This document shows positions 13,220-25,189 of a stretch of 64,000 nucleotides of DNA, piece after piece. The number at the start of each line of letters is the position of its first letter. The stretch's first letter is position 1. The position numbers were made by a program, and so were the translations under genes. The stretch comes from Dillenia suffruticosa (lineage: Eukaryota; Streptophyta; Magnoliopsida; Dilleniales; Dilleniaceae): positions 14,123,201 through 14,187,200 of the forward strand of contig JAVTVX010000016.1 of NCBI GenBank assembly GCA_033439265.1. The letters are read 5' to 3'. Under the pieces are notes generated by a model that made no database searches, was not told the origin of the DNA, and worked only from the letters and a program-made list of their open reading frames with translations.

Positions 13220-14376
13220 TCCATATTCAATTCGGGACAAGAGTGCTGAAGGTGACCCTCCATCCCACAATGATAATATTTTCTAAACCCCTACACAGAC
13301 CCAAGTGATATTACTTACAATTTGGGCAAGGATCTCCTTTATTTCCTCTTAATCTTTGTCCTGATCCAATACTAGCACTAGAAGCATTTGGCTTTATGAA
13401 CAATTGGTTTTGAAAAGTGTCAATCGATCTCGAGAAATAACCACCACTATAAAAGCCAGCTCCCTTGCTTTTCTTGGAGCATTGGTCTGATATGAACCCA
13501 CCGGATCTCTTCTTCTTCCCATGATACTCCCTGACCTTGCCTCTTTCAAGCACCATTTGTTGGTCCTCAAGGCCAACTGCGTTACATTCTAGCATGTGTG
13601 ATCCTCCGTTACCGACATCCTCTCTCGGATGTTTAGATTCAAGCCATCCTCGAATTTGAAATGTCTACATTTCTCGGAGGCTACTATCTCCAGAACAAAT
13701 GAGGACAAAATCCTAAATTTTGTTTCATATTCCACCACTGACATACCTCCTTGACGGATTTGAGGAACTCTCTTCTTTTTAAATCCCTATCAAATTGGGT
13801 GTAGAACTTCTCATCGAATTCCCTAAAGAATACATTCCAAGTAAGGGGTGTAGCTGCTCTTTCTTTCACACCATCCCACCAAGTACTAGTATCATCATCC
13901 AACAATCTCACGACCACCATAAACTTCATCTCATCATCAATTCTCATGTCCATTATAGCTTTTCGAACCCTCTTGATCCATTTCTTGGCCACCGAAGGAT
14001 CGTTAGAACCCGAAAATGTCTCACACTCAAATTGTCTAGCTTCCTTCAACAACTTGGACGATTCAATGGGTGGTCGAGTAGACAGTATAGCTACCGAAAT
14101 AGGAGATGCTACCGGCACTGTAGGAGGGACCAATGGAACCATTGGATTTGGAGGTATAGGTGAAACTTGCACTTGAGGTGGTGTTTGGAGATGTATTCCA
14201 TATGCATTCCACCACTTCATCCATTGTCGGAAAGTATCGACTGGCGATAGGGGAATCCCGGTTGAAGGAGCGGGGTAACTAGATGCCGAATGAGTTAGAG
14301 TATTCGAGGACGACTCATCCTCGTACTCTCGAGGAGGAATCTTATTTATATTCCTCATTTTTCTATGTGGAGGCAT
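13220..14376 (-). pseudogene. Gypsy gag with zinc knuckle (fossil)
   Basis: The open minus reading 13684-14376 (230 codons) starts at an ATG at 14376. It has a Ser/Pro-rich head and then the retrotransposon gag core (WWDGVKERA and FFREFDEKFYTQF segments). Further on, at about 13220-13330, CPNC and YHCGMEGHLQHSC form the CCHC knuckle region. The part is broken between these blocks. Only about 225 bp separate the gag ATG from the LTR stump, short but normal for this group. Confidence 0.85.
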
Positions 14377-14600
14377 AATAATCTACAAAAGAAAAACTAT
14401 CTTTAGTTTACTACTTTAAGAAAATGCTAGACACCTATGTCTAAAGGTATATCAATGTCCTAGAACACTAAGAGGGTTTTAAAATCCATTCGAAGATATT
14501 TTAAACATCGAAATTTTCAAAAATTTTTGAAAACCATTAAAAACATTTGGAAGAATTTATTTAAACTTTCAAAACATTTAAAATCAAAATATCAATAAAG

Positions 14601-14720
14601 TTACACACCCAGACCTTTAGATTGAGCATGCAACAACCGCCGCATCATCCTAGCATATGGGTAAGCCCTGCCTGTATACCGAGATAATGCAAGGCATTCA
14701 TCCTATTCTCAAAACAATAC
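14601..14720 (-). repeat. Truncated 5' LTR stump of the Gypsy element
   Basis: About 115 bp align with the left edge of the LTR at 6687. Shared blocks include CCGCATCA, GGGTAA and the exact run CATTCATCCTATTCTC shortly before ACAATACAACAA. Beyond 14720 the similarity stops abruptly and GTCGAC-containing sequence begins. The two LTR copies differ at many positions, so the insertion is not recent. No target duplication can be paired with the left flank because the outer end is missing. Confidence 0.7.
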
Positions 14721-14885
14721 AACAATTACACATAATTTAGTTGATTCAATAGGAACACTAGTCGACCTGTGAACTTAAACTTATATGCTCTAGTCAGCTT
14801 GATAGAAATCCTAGTCGATACATGTAACCAGACTCACATACATTAGTCAACACTTGAGGAACCATAGTCGACACCCAAAATTCAA
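14720..14885 (+). repeat. Second GTCGAC-rich cluster
   Basis: Contains GTCGACC, AGTCAGC, AGTCGATAC, AGTCAAC and AGTCGACAC within about 130 bp, the same style as the 5520-6150 region. Its position just past the Gypsy stump suggests it belongs to the Copia element that the Gypsy entered. Confidence 0.5.
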
Positions 14886-15720
14886 AATATACTTTTTGTG
14901 TCTAACATTAATCTTATGCAGAAAATTAAAAGTAAGAAGCTAAAAACATTTAGTCTCTCAAAGATTTGACTGACCACGCAACCATATTCTTAAAAATACA
15001 AAGCTACATTCAGAGCTACAAGCTGCATTAGCTGAAAGAAAATACAAAACCCCAAAGAACATTAAACTCTTAACTACTCAGTAATTCAAATGCTTAATTA
15101 TCAAACAACTATGTAGTCTCAAGAGTATTAAATGCAACATTTTAAACTTACCTACCTCAATGTTCATATTCTCCCAACTATAAATATAAGGAAGAGAGGT
15201 CAGGAAAAACAGAGAGACACATTAAAAAATTCCTGTACATTCAATGAAACATACTCTATTTTTCAAATCTTCTATAAATTATTTTTCTGAGCTTTAAATT
15301 CATTACATCTAGTACCTTAACTTCATTCATTGTAACATTTATTCTTCCCTTGTACAAAAATTATAAAGACCAGAGTTTGTTCTTTAGGTCTGGGGTTTTA
15401 GAGAGAGAGAGAGACAAACAACCTATGAGAAATTGAATGTATTTTGTTGAAATATTTTGTGGAAGTTTTGATTGCACCTAAAAGTGAGTGTATTATATTA
15501 TTTGGGTAAAATTAAGGAAATTCATGAGGTACCTAAGAGTGGACGTACACCAAATTTGGTAAAACTAGTATAAAATTTGTTATGCTCTGTTTTCTTCTTA
15601 TTTCCATTTTTATACTCTGTCTATCAAAATTCAAAAAGTGTTTTTCAAGCTATTCACCTCCTCTAGGTTGAATTTCAAAATCAATTATAGTGACGGGCTT
15701 ATCTTCTAGGAGTGGTATAT
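14886..15720 (+). mobile_element. Probable Copia LTR, plus sense
   Basis: The segment has features seen at the 3' part of long plant Copia LTRs. There is a TATAAATATAAGG promoter-like run at about 15180, a CATTGTAACATTTATTC stretch, GGTCTGGGGTTTTAG, and near the end a CTATTCACCTCCTCTAGGTT segment like the CCCCCTCTAGG run that closes SIRE-type LTRs. The following AGTGGTATATTAAG (about 15707) weakly recalls a TGGTATCAGAG primer site. Exact edges are not defined. It may be the LTR of relic B. Confidence 0.4.
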
Positions 15721-15861
15721 TAAGTTCCAAAACACCTAAATGGAACTTCACTTGCTTACACCATTCAAAAAAATTCAAACTATTGAACACAATAATAGAT
15801 GATTCATGTGAATAAAGTGCAACGACTATAAAAATTAAATAACTGAATTAAGATTACAGAT

Positions 15862-15985
15862 TCAATTATTTTTGAAAATCATGTTTTATTATTTTGTTTT
15901 CATTTGATTATTTTTATTCCGATGCATTTTTTAATTAATTGAATGAAATAGATACATCAGTTTAATTCCAAATTGAACAAGTTGT
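15862..15985 (+). repeat. Block X: second copy of the segment at 21370-21490
   Basis: This AT-rich block (TTTTGAAAATCATGTTTTATTA, then CATTTGATTATTTTTATTC, then GAATGAAATAGATA) aligns with 21370-21490, which lies inside the right-hand direct repeat of Copia relic C. In the left copy it stands about 700 bp upstream of the rest of that repeat, so the left unit is rearranged or belongs to another family member. Confidence 0.6.
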
Positions 15986-16139
15986 ATAAAAGCCACGGTT
16001 TTATAGGATTTTTTTGTTTTTATTAAAAAAAGAATTTTTTTATCAAATGATTGATTGTTTGTATTAGAAAGCAATTTCAATAAAAAATTTGGAATCAGAT
16101 TGCAAGTTTCAAACCTACATATTCTTCAGAATTCATTCT

Positions 16140-16690
16140 ATTGAAATTCATAGTGGCTGTGGCCAAATCTGTGGCGGATTACAGCCATGCAACCATTGCG
16201 GCCACCATGGCGGTTTCCTGTCATGGTGGAAGCTACAATTGAAGCCTTAGGGTTTGATTGTAGAAGTGCATATAGTCCTTAGATGGTGGCGGCTGCAGCT
16301 AGGAATCAATAAATTACAACAAAGGCCACCTCTGCAAAAGGCGGAGAAAGGCAATGGCCCCAATTTAGGGGATTACAACAGTTTTCTTCCACGGTGTAAG
16401 CTTTATTCATAGCTTCAAAGGCTTCATTGTTGCACTAAGACTCGTTTACGAGTAAAAGCTCTCAGGAGGTGAGCCTCCACCATCTATAGTGGCTCAGGAA
16501 GGCCACAGTTGTGAGCCGGTTTTCACAGTGGAAGAGATCACAGTTGTGGCCACCTCTCTCCTCAGCATGGTAAGAGGCTTAACTATGAGCACTCATGGAT
16601 GAAGGCCTCTCTCTGCCTATCGAAGGTGGAGATATGCCACTCTTGTGGCGATGAGTGATCGACCAACACCAAAAGGCCTTGACCTCCGAC
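16140..16690. other. GC-richer unassigned segment with CACAGTTGTGGCC-type repeats
   Basis: The segment is clearly richer in G and C than its surroundings, with recurring GGCCAC, TGTGGC and CATGGTGG motifs such as CACAGTTGTG at about 16506 and 16550. No open frame of note is present. It could be non-coding retroelement sequence. No family is recognised. Confidence 0.3.
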
Positions 16691-16703
16691 CACCTTAATT
16701 ACA

Positions 16704-17365
16704 TGTGTTATATCAAAACGAATACGAATAGGTTAAGGACAAAATAATAGATTTTTATTATTGACTTCTATAAATAATACAACATTTATTTTAGAGTACA
16801 GTTCTAATTATTTAGTTGAATTAATTAGAGTTAAAATAATTTTAATACAACTATTATATTAACATATTATATAATAATTATTTTAGAGTCAAAATAAATA
16901 TATTCTATGTTCATTCTCTACTCTAAAATCTCAATTGGTATTTATTATACGATCATATAAAATTATCTTTGCATTAAGTTAATTGGAAATAAAAAATAAT
17001 GTAGGGAAAAAAGTTTAAGGTTAGATTGTAATTTTGGGGAAAAATATAAAGATAGATTGTAGTTTCATAAACTTGTTAAGCTAATTTATAATTTCAAAAA
17101 AATGTCAATCCTATTTTATAATTTTCAAAATTATTTATCATGTTTTAGAATTTCAAAAATTATTAAGACTATTTTACAATTTCAAAAAGTATGAAGGTAG
17201 TACGAGATCTAAGGTTTTATATTTTATTTAAAATTCTTTAATTAAAAAATCTCTCTCTCACTCTCAACATTTAAGTCTTCAAAACCAACGCTAAGATGAA
17301 AAACAAAAGTTCTTTGCATACTGAAAATCAGACTTATTCAGAGATCATATAGCAGTTTGAGATAG
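16704..17365 (+). repeat. Left diverged direct repeat (LTR-like) of Copia relic C
   Basis: Starts TGTGTTATAT and aligns over more than 600 bp with 20594-21260. Shared blocks include GTTAAGGACAAA, TTATTGACT, ATTAACATATT, TAAAATTCTTTAATTAAAAAATC and CATTTAAGTCTTCAA-like sequence. The two copies differ often, so they are old. Pol wording of a Copia element lies between the two copies, which is why they are read as LTRs. Confidence 0.65.
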
Positions 17366-17399
17366 TGCTTAAAGGAGAATTTAATTAGACTCTACTCAT

Positions 17400-19740
17400 C
17401 CAGAGATCAAGGTCCAACCTTGTCTAAGATCTATTCAAGGTCGGACCTTATGGTCCAACAGATCTTGAAGAACTAACTTAGAGTAAATCATGTCTTAAAG
17501 GAATATAACCATTAAGTCGTTTTTCTAGTATAAGACATACAGTCAAAAAATATATTCAACTTGGTGCATGTTGATGTGTTTGTATATATTTATTTGTGAA
17601 GTTCGGACCTTCACGAATGGTTACTCAAGGTTTGGATATATTTTCTTGATTTACCATATGTTTGGAGACTTTAATGAGTTCAAAGTTTATACCATAAGTT
17701 TGGAGACTTTAATGAGTTCAAAGTTTATTACACTGAGGTGGAGCATCAGACAAGTACGCATATTGAGTCACTTCATGCTAGTTGAAATGATGAACACTGA
17801 GTTTAAGAGATATCTTACATGTCCCAACTTACAACACCAATTTTACCAAAACAAGATAGTGTTAATGAGATAAGAAACATGATATTGGTGGTTTTGGCGT
17901 GATTGATGATTAGTCCTATGATCCTACCATTCTAATATCATTCTAGATATACTCTTAAGTAGTAGTTTACATCTGCAGCTTGATTCTTTTTAATCTATTA
18001 TTAAGATTACCCAAGGGTATGGATAGGCACAAACTCAGTTCATATTTATATATGGGATTGCGTAGTTTGTGTGTTTAATAGCAAAGCTAGCAAGTTGAAA
18101 TCATAAAGTGAGATGTGCTATTGCATAGGATATCCAGAAGAAAAACTAAGATGAATGTTTCTATCATTCAAAGTAGCAATAGATGATCGTGATCACGTAT
18201 GCAGGATGCTTGGAGAATGAAAGAATATTCATTGAGTACTTACCAAGGAAGTTAATTTGGACAAAGTCCCTTGGGACAAAACCAAACTTCCAATCTTAGT
18301 GGATCAAGTAACACCAAAGGTGCTGTCAAATTTTAGTAATAATTCGATGTCTTATTATAGTGAGTGGTGCCTTTGGCACTAGTTAGCATCGAGAATAGTT
18401 CTTTAGAGTAGTTTTTGGACATCATATCTCATTAGATACAATCAAGTGGTAATGGATGGATGCCAAACAATGGCATTTGGTGATAAAAGATGCGATAGAG
18501 ACTGTTCTTCAAATCAAATATGGAATCTTGTAGTTACACATGAATAAGGTAAAACTCATGTGGCATAAGGAGATTTATAAGAGAAAAAAAAAAGGAATAA
18601 ACATGTAAGGTTAATACTGTCAAAGGCAAGATTAGTGATGAATGTAGTTCGTTACTATCCAGATCCTTTTTGCCATAACATGATATTGTGACAATAAGTT
18701 TTAGCAGTTATATGTCAACTAGTTTTGACGAAAGCATCTTCATGATGCAGCCAGACATATTCACCACTAAATGGTCGATGTATGTGGCATGTGTCATTAA
18801 GAAGTTCAATTGTGGATTTAAGCAAGAGACTAGGTCATAGGTTATTTGTTTTTATCATAGATTAAAGTGTTATAATTTTAATAAAAATATTTATTACTTA
18901 GTTGAGTACAAGATGTAAGATTGTCACTGTTTAGGAGTTGAGTATAGACAATATTCTACTCACTAGATATGATGGAGGAATATTATTGTCAATTTTGGTT
19001 TCGCTATCCAGGTGCTTTTGTATGAAAGATTTAACGGATGAGGGTTATATCTTTAGATCGAGCTACTACATGGTTATTAGAATAAGACATTGATCTTGTC
19101 CCAAGTTTCCTTTCTTAATCAAGCTTTGATCAAATTTAGTAAGATCATGATCCCAAAACCAAACAAATGGAATAGTTGCCCAATGCCTCTGCTTCGGTAA
19201 TGGAAAACTACTCATATTTTATGTGTTGCACTGGATTAAATATTTGTATTATTGTTAGCATGAATAATAAATATTAGTTAGAGTCACGACAACTCATTAG
19301 GTAACAATATAATATATATTCAAGTATCTTAAGAGAACGAATGATTATGGGTTATAGTACAAAAGCAACGACATCATACTATTGGGTGATACATACTTGG
19401 ATTTCCAACCAGGGAGAAGCACCGGGAAGACTACTTCTAGATAAGCATTTCCTCTATCAATGAGGGTGTTTCAGTCAAATAATCTTGGGTTACTGACTCT
19501 ACTATGTAAACAAATTAGAGTGGTAGTATCGAAAGCAGATACAAAAACTAAATTACTTTAAAAGTTCTATTTGAACTTAGAGTTGTACAAACTATGCAAA
19601 AACCGATAGCAATAAACTTAGTGTAAAAATCCAGATCATTAGTCTTTATCAAAAATGGTTTTCTAGATTCATTAGCATCATGATGTATGCCCAAAAGACT
19701 ATGGTTTTCAGATCATTAGTCTTTTGTGCAAGGGATTGTA
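17400..19740 (+). mobile_element. Copia relic C, decayed pol
   Basis: Plus-strand wording includes the end of the gag-pre-integrase segment (about 17495-17560), an integrase core start (FSRYGY-like, GYSRFGYIF at about 17620), scattered reverse transcriptase words, and RNase H wording at about 19290-19600 (IFKYLKRT-like, then STG/STSGY-like). It is extremely broken and gag is missing, since only about 100 bp separate the left repeat from the pre-integrase words. A 31-bp direct duplication with 38-bp period sits at 17660-17728. Confidence 0.7.
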
Positions 19741-20593
19741 TTCTAATTATCCACTAGTTTTATTATTTTATATGCTCAAAAGACTATATGTCGACATTTT
19801 TGTTTTAAGATGATATTTGGCTTTAGTTATTCTTGTAAATGAATAATTTTATATATTATTTATGCATGTATGAGTTCCAATGGTCAATCGGTGTAACTTT
19901 TGTATGAAATCAAGTTGACGGTGCATATAGAAAGCATAAATTATAGTTATATCAACTTAAAGTAAATAGTCCATAGCTGATTGATAAAACTAGATACTTC
20001 AACAAGGTTTAAGCTATAGATTGCAAATCTTATAATTGTTGGAGATAATTTACCTTGATTATAGAATAATGTTCAAATTCGAACAGGATCCGGATTCAAT
20101 AATAGCTAGTGCATGTGGTTAGCACTAAGTATGAAATATAGAGTAATTTTTAAAAATGTATTATGAGCATAAATTAGTAATCTATAGGTATTTGTAGTTT
20201 ATGTACTTTTAATCTTAAGTATATGTAGATGAATTTATGGAATTGGGGCTGTATACTTTAATGCATCATAGGTAACATCTTTCATGGATCAAGACCTTCA
20301 TATGTTGAGTATATTGTGTTAGTTAATTGGGATATACATACACAATAAAAGATCTATACCGACTATATCGGAATATCTCCCTCGTGGGTCATCCTAATCG
20401 ACCGTCTAAAAGCCGGATCTAATTATACAAATTTGTATCGTATTGAATGTTTTTAAAATTTATCAAGTTCTATCAGTCAATAGAAAACAAATTGAATACT
20501 TTAGATATCTTATATTTTGGATGAGAGACTTAATGTATTAAATAATTGAGAAAGTGATAATATATTTATTTATATTGCTTCACATCAATTAAG
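19740..20593. other. Region between relic C pol and its right repeat
   Basis: No gene is seen. AT-rich, with CCCAAAAGACTATGG and CCAAAAGACTATATG as a diverged repeat near 19690 and 19780. It fits the untranslated stretch between pol and the 3' LTR of a Copia element. Confidence 0.4.
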
Positions 20594-21490
20594 TGTGTTA
20601 CATAGAAAGACAACGTATAGACAACGTATAGTCAACGTATAGGAATAAATACAAGTTAAGGACAAAGTAATATATTTTTATTTATTGACTGCTGCAAATA
20701 ATACAATATTTATTTTTATAATCTAATTATATATTGAAATTAATTAAAATTAAAATAAATTTAATGCAACTACTCAATTAACATATTGCATTATAATTAT
20801 TTGGGAGCCAAAATAATATGTTATATATATCTCTTTTCTACTCTGAAAACTCAATTAGTATTTATTACTTGATTATATAGAATTATTTTAGTGTTAAGTT
20901 AATTAGAAGTGAAGAATAACGTAAGGCAATAAGTTTATGGTTAAATTATAATTTTTCAGAAAATTATAAAGGTAGTCTATAATTTCAAAAACTTGTTATG
21001 TTGATATCTAATTTTGAAAACATATATGTCATGTTTTATAATTTTTGAAATTATTTATCTTATTTTACATTTTCATAAACTATTGGGGTGTTTTATAATT
21101 TTGAAAAGTATGAAAACTAATTTAAGAAATATAATTTCTAGGGTTTTGTATTTTATTTAAAATTCTTTAATTAAAAAATCTTTCTCACTCTCTGTTTTTA
21201 AGTCTTCAAGACCGATTAGAACCTTAAGATGAAGAAAATTCTCAGCACAATAAGAATTAGACTATGCATATATATGAGAATCTAAGTTATGGTTTAGAAG
21301 AAGGTCTTCGATATATGTATTCGGAAGAAGATTAATCATAAATTTAAGGTTAGTAATCTATCTATTTTATTTTATTATGATTTTTATTTGAAAATCATAT
21401 TTTATTATGTTATTTTTCATTTGATTATTTTTATTACATTGCGTTGTTGTTTGATTGATTGAGTGAAATAGATATAACGGTTTATTCAAA
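20594..21490 (+). repeat. Right diverged direct repeat (LTR-like) of Copia relic C
   Basis: Starts TGTGTTACAT. The first about 650 bp match 16704-17365, and the last about 120 bp (21370-21490) match block X at 15862-15985. A short tandem CAACGTATAG run (three copies, about 20611-20643) distinguishes this copy. The right edge is not sharply defined. Heavy divergence from the left copy implies great age. Confidence 0.62.
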
Positions 21491-21499
21491 ATCTAACAT

Positions 21500-23289
21500 A
21501 AGAGTGAAACTTAACCACCAATATTGAAGCCTCTATCATCTATGGCACAAAGGGTTCTTGTTCTTGACCGCAATTGTAAAGCTTTTGACATACTCAAACT
21601 TCAATTTGGTTGTGTGTGTCGTCCACATGGACCAACTAAAGAGAGAAGAATCTTGGACCAAACCCTAGCATCATGACAATAGATCTCAATAGATTTTTTA
21701 TTTGAAGCTTTTGTCATGAAGAAATTTCTTCGATAACATAAAATTTAAAACAAAGTTTCATTTGAAAACAAAATATAATTAAAAAAAATTAGCTAGAAAA
21801 GTCAATATTAGAGAATAACTATCATTGAACAATAAAAGAAATCAAAACCTAAAATCATGTAATGAGAGATATTAATTATTATTAGAAATTTTAGAGTTTT
21901 TGCGTGAGAGAGAAGAAAGAAGAAAGTGAGTCACATACATAATTTAAAAAGTTATTTGTGATTTTGTCAACTTGTTAAAATATCTAAATTTTAGTTCACA
22001 CTATTAATAAGCTAAGTTTAGGCTAATCGTAAGTAACTAACAAGACTGTCTCATTTCAACTCAATTCATAAAAAAAACTTATTTAAATTTAATTTGTATT
22101 CCGAGTCAACCCTAACCTTCACTTACACGATGAAGAGCATGAAAAAATTAGTTTAGGGGAAGTTGAGCGTTTATAATATAAGGACCAAAACTTTCCATCC
22201 CAATTCTAAAAAAGCTTAAATATTAGAAATGGAAGGAGAAATTAACTTTGGCATATTACTGAAAATCTATTAGAACTTAGAATTCCATCTCTCCGATCAC
22301 TTGAGAAGGGTATAAAATGAAGTATTAATCAAAATAGGAAAGATTGTTCTTTTTTTTTGTCTCTGATTTAGTTACCATCCAATATTTAAGATTTCATTCT
22401 AACTAATTTGAATCGATCTGCTGTCAAATCCACTTTTGGGGGATCTCCCAACGTGATTTTTTCTGTTCTCATATCAAGTTAAATCCGAATATGATTAAAA
22501 AGTCTCCACGTCCTTTCCACTGAGCTAACCAAACGTTAGTTGTTAATGTATATCACTTTTATTACCCTTATCACTGAGCCGGTTAATGGGTCTCCCAACA
22601 AGACTTGATTTATATAAAAAATTACCCTTATCACTTTTATTCATTTTCATTTATACACAATAGAAAAAATATCCAGAAATTTTGAAAGAAGACATTTTTT
22701 AATTATTTACTGAAAAATAAAATCTAAAATTGGAGTAAAGTAGAGGAGATAAAAAATAAAAAGTAAAAAATATTTTTTGTTAATGAATGACATCTAAGAT
22801 TTTTCGATCCACTCATCTCTTCTCACTATATGAAAAGAAGAAAGATCGTATGTAATTGAATTCTTCCTCCCTCGAACTCACTCCTTTCTCTTATGTCTAA
22901 AAGTAATCTTAAATAATAAAAAAATAAATAAATAATTCAAAATGCTTGGTTTGGTAGAAATATCTATAATTTATTTTAGTTTCATATTATACATAATAGC
23001 ATCACTATACGCATAATGCTCACAAAAAAAAAAGATGATTTATTAGATAATTTAGATAAAAAATTAAAAAATTATTTATTTATTTTTCACAACACAAATA
23101 GATATTCGCACGTCTATTCTATCTCTTGAAATTTATTAAATGAAAAATTAATATTTTGTCATATATTATAAGAAATAAAATGCTAATAAGATTTAATTAT
23201 TATAAAATGATTTTTTATAAATAATTTGGATATATATATCAGAAAATAAAATAAAATTAGTAGAATTTTTGGCCCAGTATGAATATATA
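21500..23289. other. AT-rich intergenic stretch without a recognisable gene
   Basis: No open frame of note and no protein similarity is seen on either strand. Contains a SINE-like stub (22420-22545) and a locally duplicated TTACCCTTATCACT (about 22562 and 22622). It probably contains the upstream promoter region of the gene whose candidate first exon starts near 23.3 kb. Confidence 0.5.
22420..22545 (-). repeat. SINE-like remnant with a tRNA-type A box
   Basis: On the minus strand, at about 22517-22532, the sequence reads GGTTAGCTCAGTGGAAAGG, an excellent match to the D-arm and A box of tRNA and tRNA-derived SINEs. A poorer B-box-like GGATTTAACTTG follows about 40 bases further. No cloverleaf can be closed, so it is not a tRNA gene. 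The 3' end and tail are unclear. A second GAGCCGGTTAA-like fragment lies at 22575. Confidence 0.4.
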
Positions 23290-23562
23290 TTTTGGTTTGG
23301 GATGAATTTCCAAACCCCACAACCCCACAACCCCACAAAATCCCCCTGAAGCCCTAAACAGAAAATAAAAATTCCATTTGGACATCCCCAACAAAGAGGC
23401 AGATTTCTGCCCTGCGCTGTGCCCGGCCAAAACTTTGTCTGGTCTTTTTCCTTCTCTTTCTCTCTCTCACTTTTTTTTTTTTTGTTACAGTCTAGTCTTT
23501 CGCTTTCGTCATCTCGCTCTCTTCGAATTGGTTAGACCTTCTCTGGTTTGCCTCGGCTTCAG
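23290..23562 (+). promoter_or_regulatory. Candidate promoter and non-coding first exon of the FLX-LIKE 2 gene
   Basis: A C-rich ACCCCACAACCCCAC repeat and a telo-box-like GCCCTAAAC at about 23350 are followed by a pyrimidine-rich leader. The stretch ends at a consensus donor, CTTCAG/GTACGC, at 23562/23563. This composition is typical of plant 5'UTR exons, and the downstream DNA turns T-rich and intron-like. The next plus-strand acceptor leading to a clear start codon is TTGGCAG at 39032, ten bases before the FLX-LIKE 2 ATG. Linking the two is inference. FLX-family genes are known to have 5'UTR introns, but a separate short or dead gene here is possible. Confidence 0.45.
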
Positions 23563-25161
23563 GTACGCGCCTCTCTTAGCTTTCCTTTTTTTTTCCTCTC
23601 TTTTTTTCCACCTGCGATTCTCTGTTTAAATTGAATGAAATCCCTCGTTGTTGCCTAAATTTAAACGTACTTGCGAAATGCCCACAAGCTGTATGACGAA
23701 ATTCTCAGGAGAGTCATTTATGCAAACCCCACTATCATTTTTTGTTCAATTTTGGTTTCTTCTGTCTTTGGTTGGTCTGTAGCATTTGATCGAATTTTAA
23801 TTAATTCACGAGGTTCAAGTTTTTCATCCTATCCAAGCTGTTTTATTAATTTTAACGACTACTATCTTTTCTTTTTCTTTTTTAAGCATTATGGCATTAA
23901 CATTTTGGATGTATGATCAGTGAGATTCGAACAAGCTAGGGCTGCAAACTGAAACCATTGAATCTGTTTCTATTAAATGTTAATTTTTGGGCAATAGGTT
24001 GTGAGATTGCCTGCCACAGGAGAACCTCGCTTGCTTGTGAAACGTTTTCTTATTTTGCAGAAATGCGGCTTTGAATTTTGACTGAGTGGTATAGTTACTG
24101 CTACTTCTTGTTAGTTTAGAATTTTGTCATAAGTGTAAAGGATTGAAGGGAGAAATGGAAGGGTAGAAAGCAGTCTGATATATCATTATCCAATGAGTTT
24201 TATTGTGGATAATGGGAAAGCTGAACAATCTTGAATGAGAGGTCTGTAATTTTTTGGTAGCAAATTTAGTTGTTTACAAGAGATAGAATTGGGACAGAAT
24301 ATTGCGTAGAATTTTTATGACCTGCATTATGAGTGGAGGAGATGGAGATTTTGCTTTTATGTTAGAGTTTGAGGATAAAAGATTTGTAGAGAACTTGGGG
24401 CTTTGGTTATAAATACTTAGTGTCCTGTTCTTAAAATACGAGAGGTGGCCTTGACTTATTTTCTTGCCTGTGATGATGGTGCAGCTAATGAGTTTACAAT
24501 CATTTGAACTAATGAAGAGGGGCAAGAGGGGAGAAATTGCAAGTTGTTATGAGAGAATGGAAGTTGCTCTTGATGTTGGTTAGGGGTGATAGAACTTTGC
24601 AGTATTATAAATGGGCATGTCACTGACTTTGCATGAGAATTAGTTTTCTGTTCTTGGTCAAGTTATTGAAATCTGCTATCCATGTCAATGTGGGATAAGT
24701 TTTTGGTGTGGCAAGATTTGCACAGACTCTTTCCTCTTGGAGTGTGATAGACTACTTTTCCTACCATCATAATTTCTTGTTATTTGAGGGCGAACAGTTG
24801 AAGCAATTTTCTAGGTATGAAATATCTGGTTGGAGTTTGAAGGTCTCATGGGTAACGCAAATGATCAGTAAACTAGATTTGATTTATCAGCCAACGATGA
24901 CATTGTTTTATTGCAAGAATTTATAGGAAGATTTAAACCAGTGGGGGATTTTGGGTTTAAAAAGTGGAGCTGCTTAGGAATATTGTTGTTTGAAATGTGG
25001 ATGATAGTGAGCGGCATAACAGGGAGTTGATGAGCGGATGGCGAAAGTGGAGGAGATATTTTGGTGGACAAGTTGGATTCATGGTCAAAAAATATTGAAT
25101 TTCTGCCCTCCTAATTAATGTATTTTTTTTCCTAAGCCGAAGTTTTGGGGAGATTGAAACT

Positions 25162-25189
25162 CTCACTTTCTCTCTCTCTCTCTCTCTCG
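25162..25189. repeat. (CT)n microsatellite
   Basis: Pure or nearly pure CT dinucleotide run of about 28 bp. Confidence 0.9.

Larger units (their letters stand above)
9265..14600 (-). mobile_element. Ty3/Gypsy chromovirus internal region (gag-pol), Tekay/Del-like
   Basis: Reading leftward on the minus strand, the order is gag, zinc knuckle, protease, reverse transcriptase, RNase H, integrase, then a C-terminal tail. The tail has PYYIGP-type and VEEETWD-type wording typical of chromoviruses of the Tekay/Del group. The gene order is canonical and nearly complete. The coding parts are broken in a moderate number of places (on the order of ten), so the copy is dead but not ancient. It is bounded by a long LTR on the left and only a stump of LTR on the right. 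No clear tRNA primer-binding site is seen next to the stump. Confidence 0.88.

Noticed and set aside
22515-22535. Possible tRNA gene on the minus strand
   Set aside because: Only the D-arm/A box is good; acceptor, anticodon and T arms cannot be formed, so a SINE stub is more likely.
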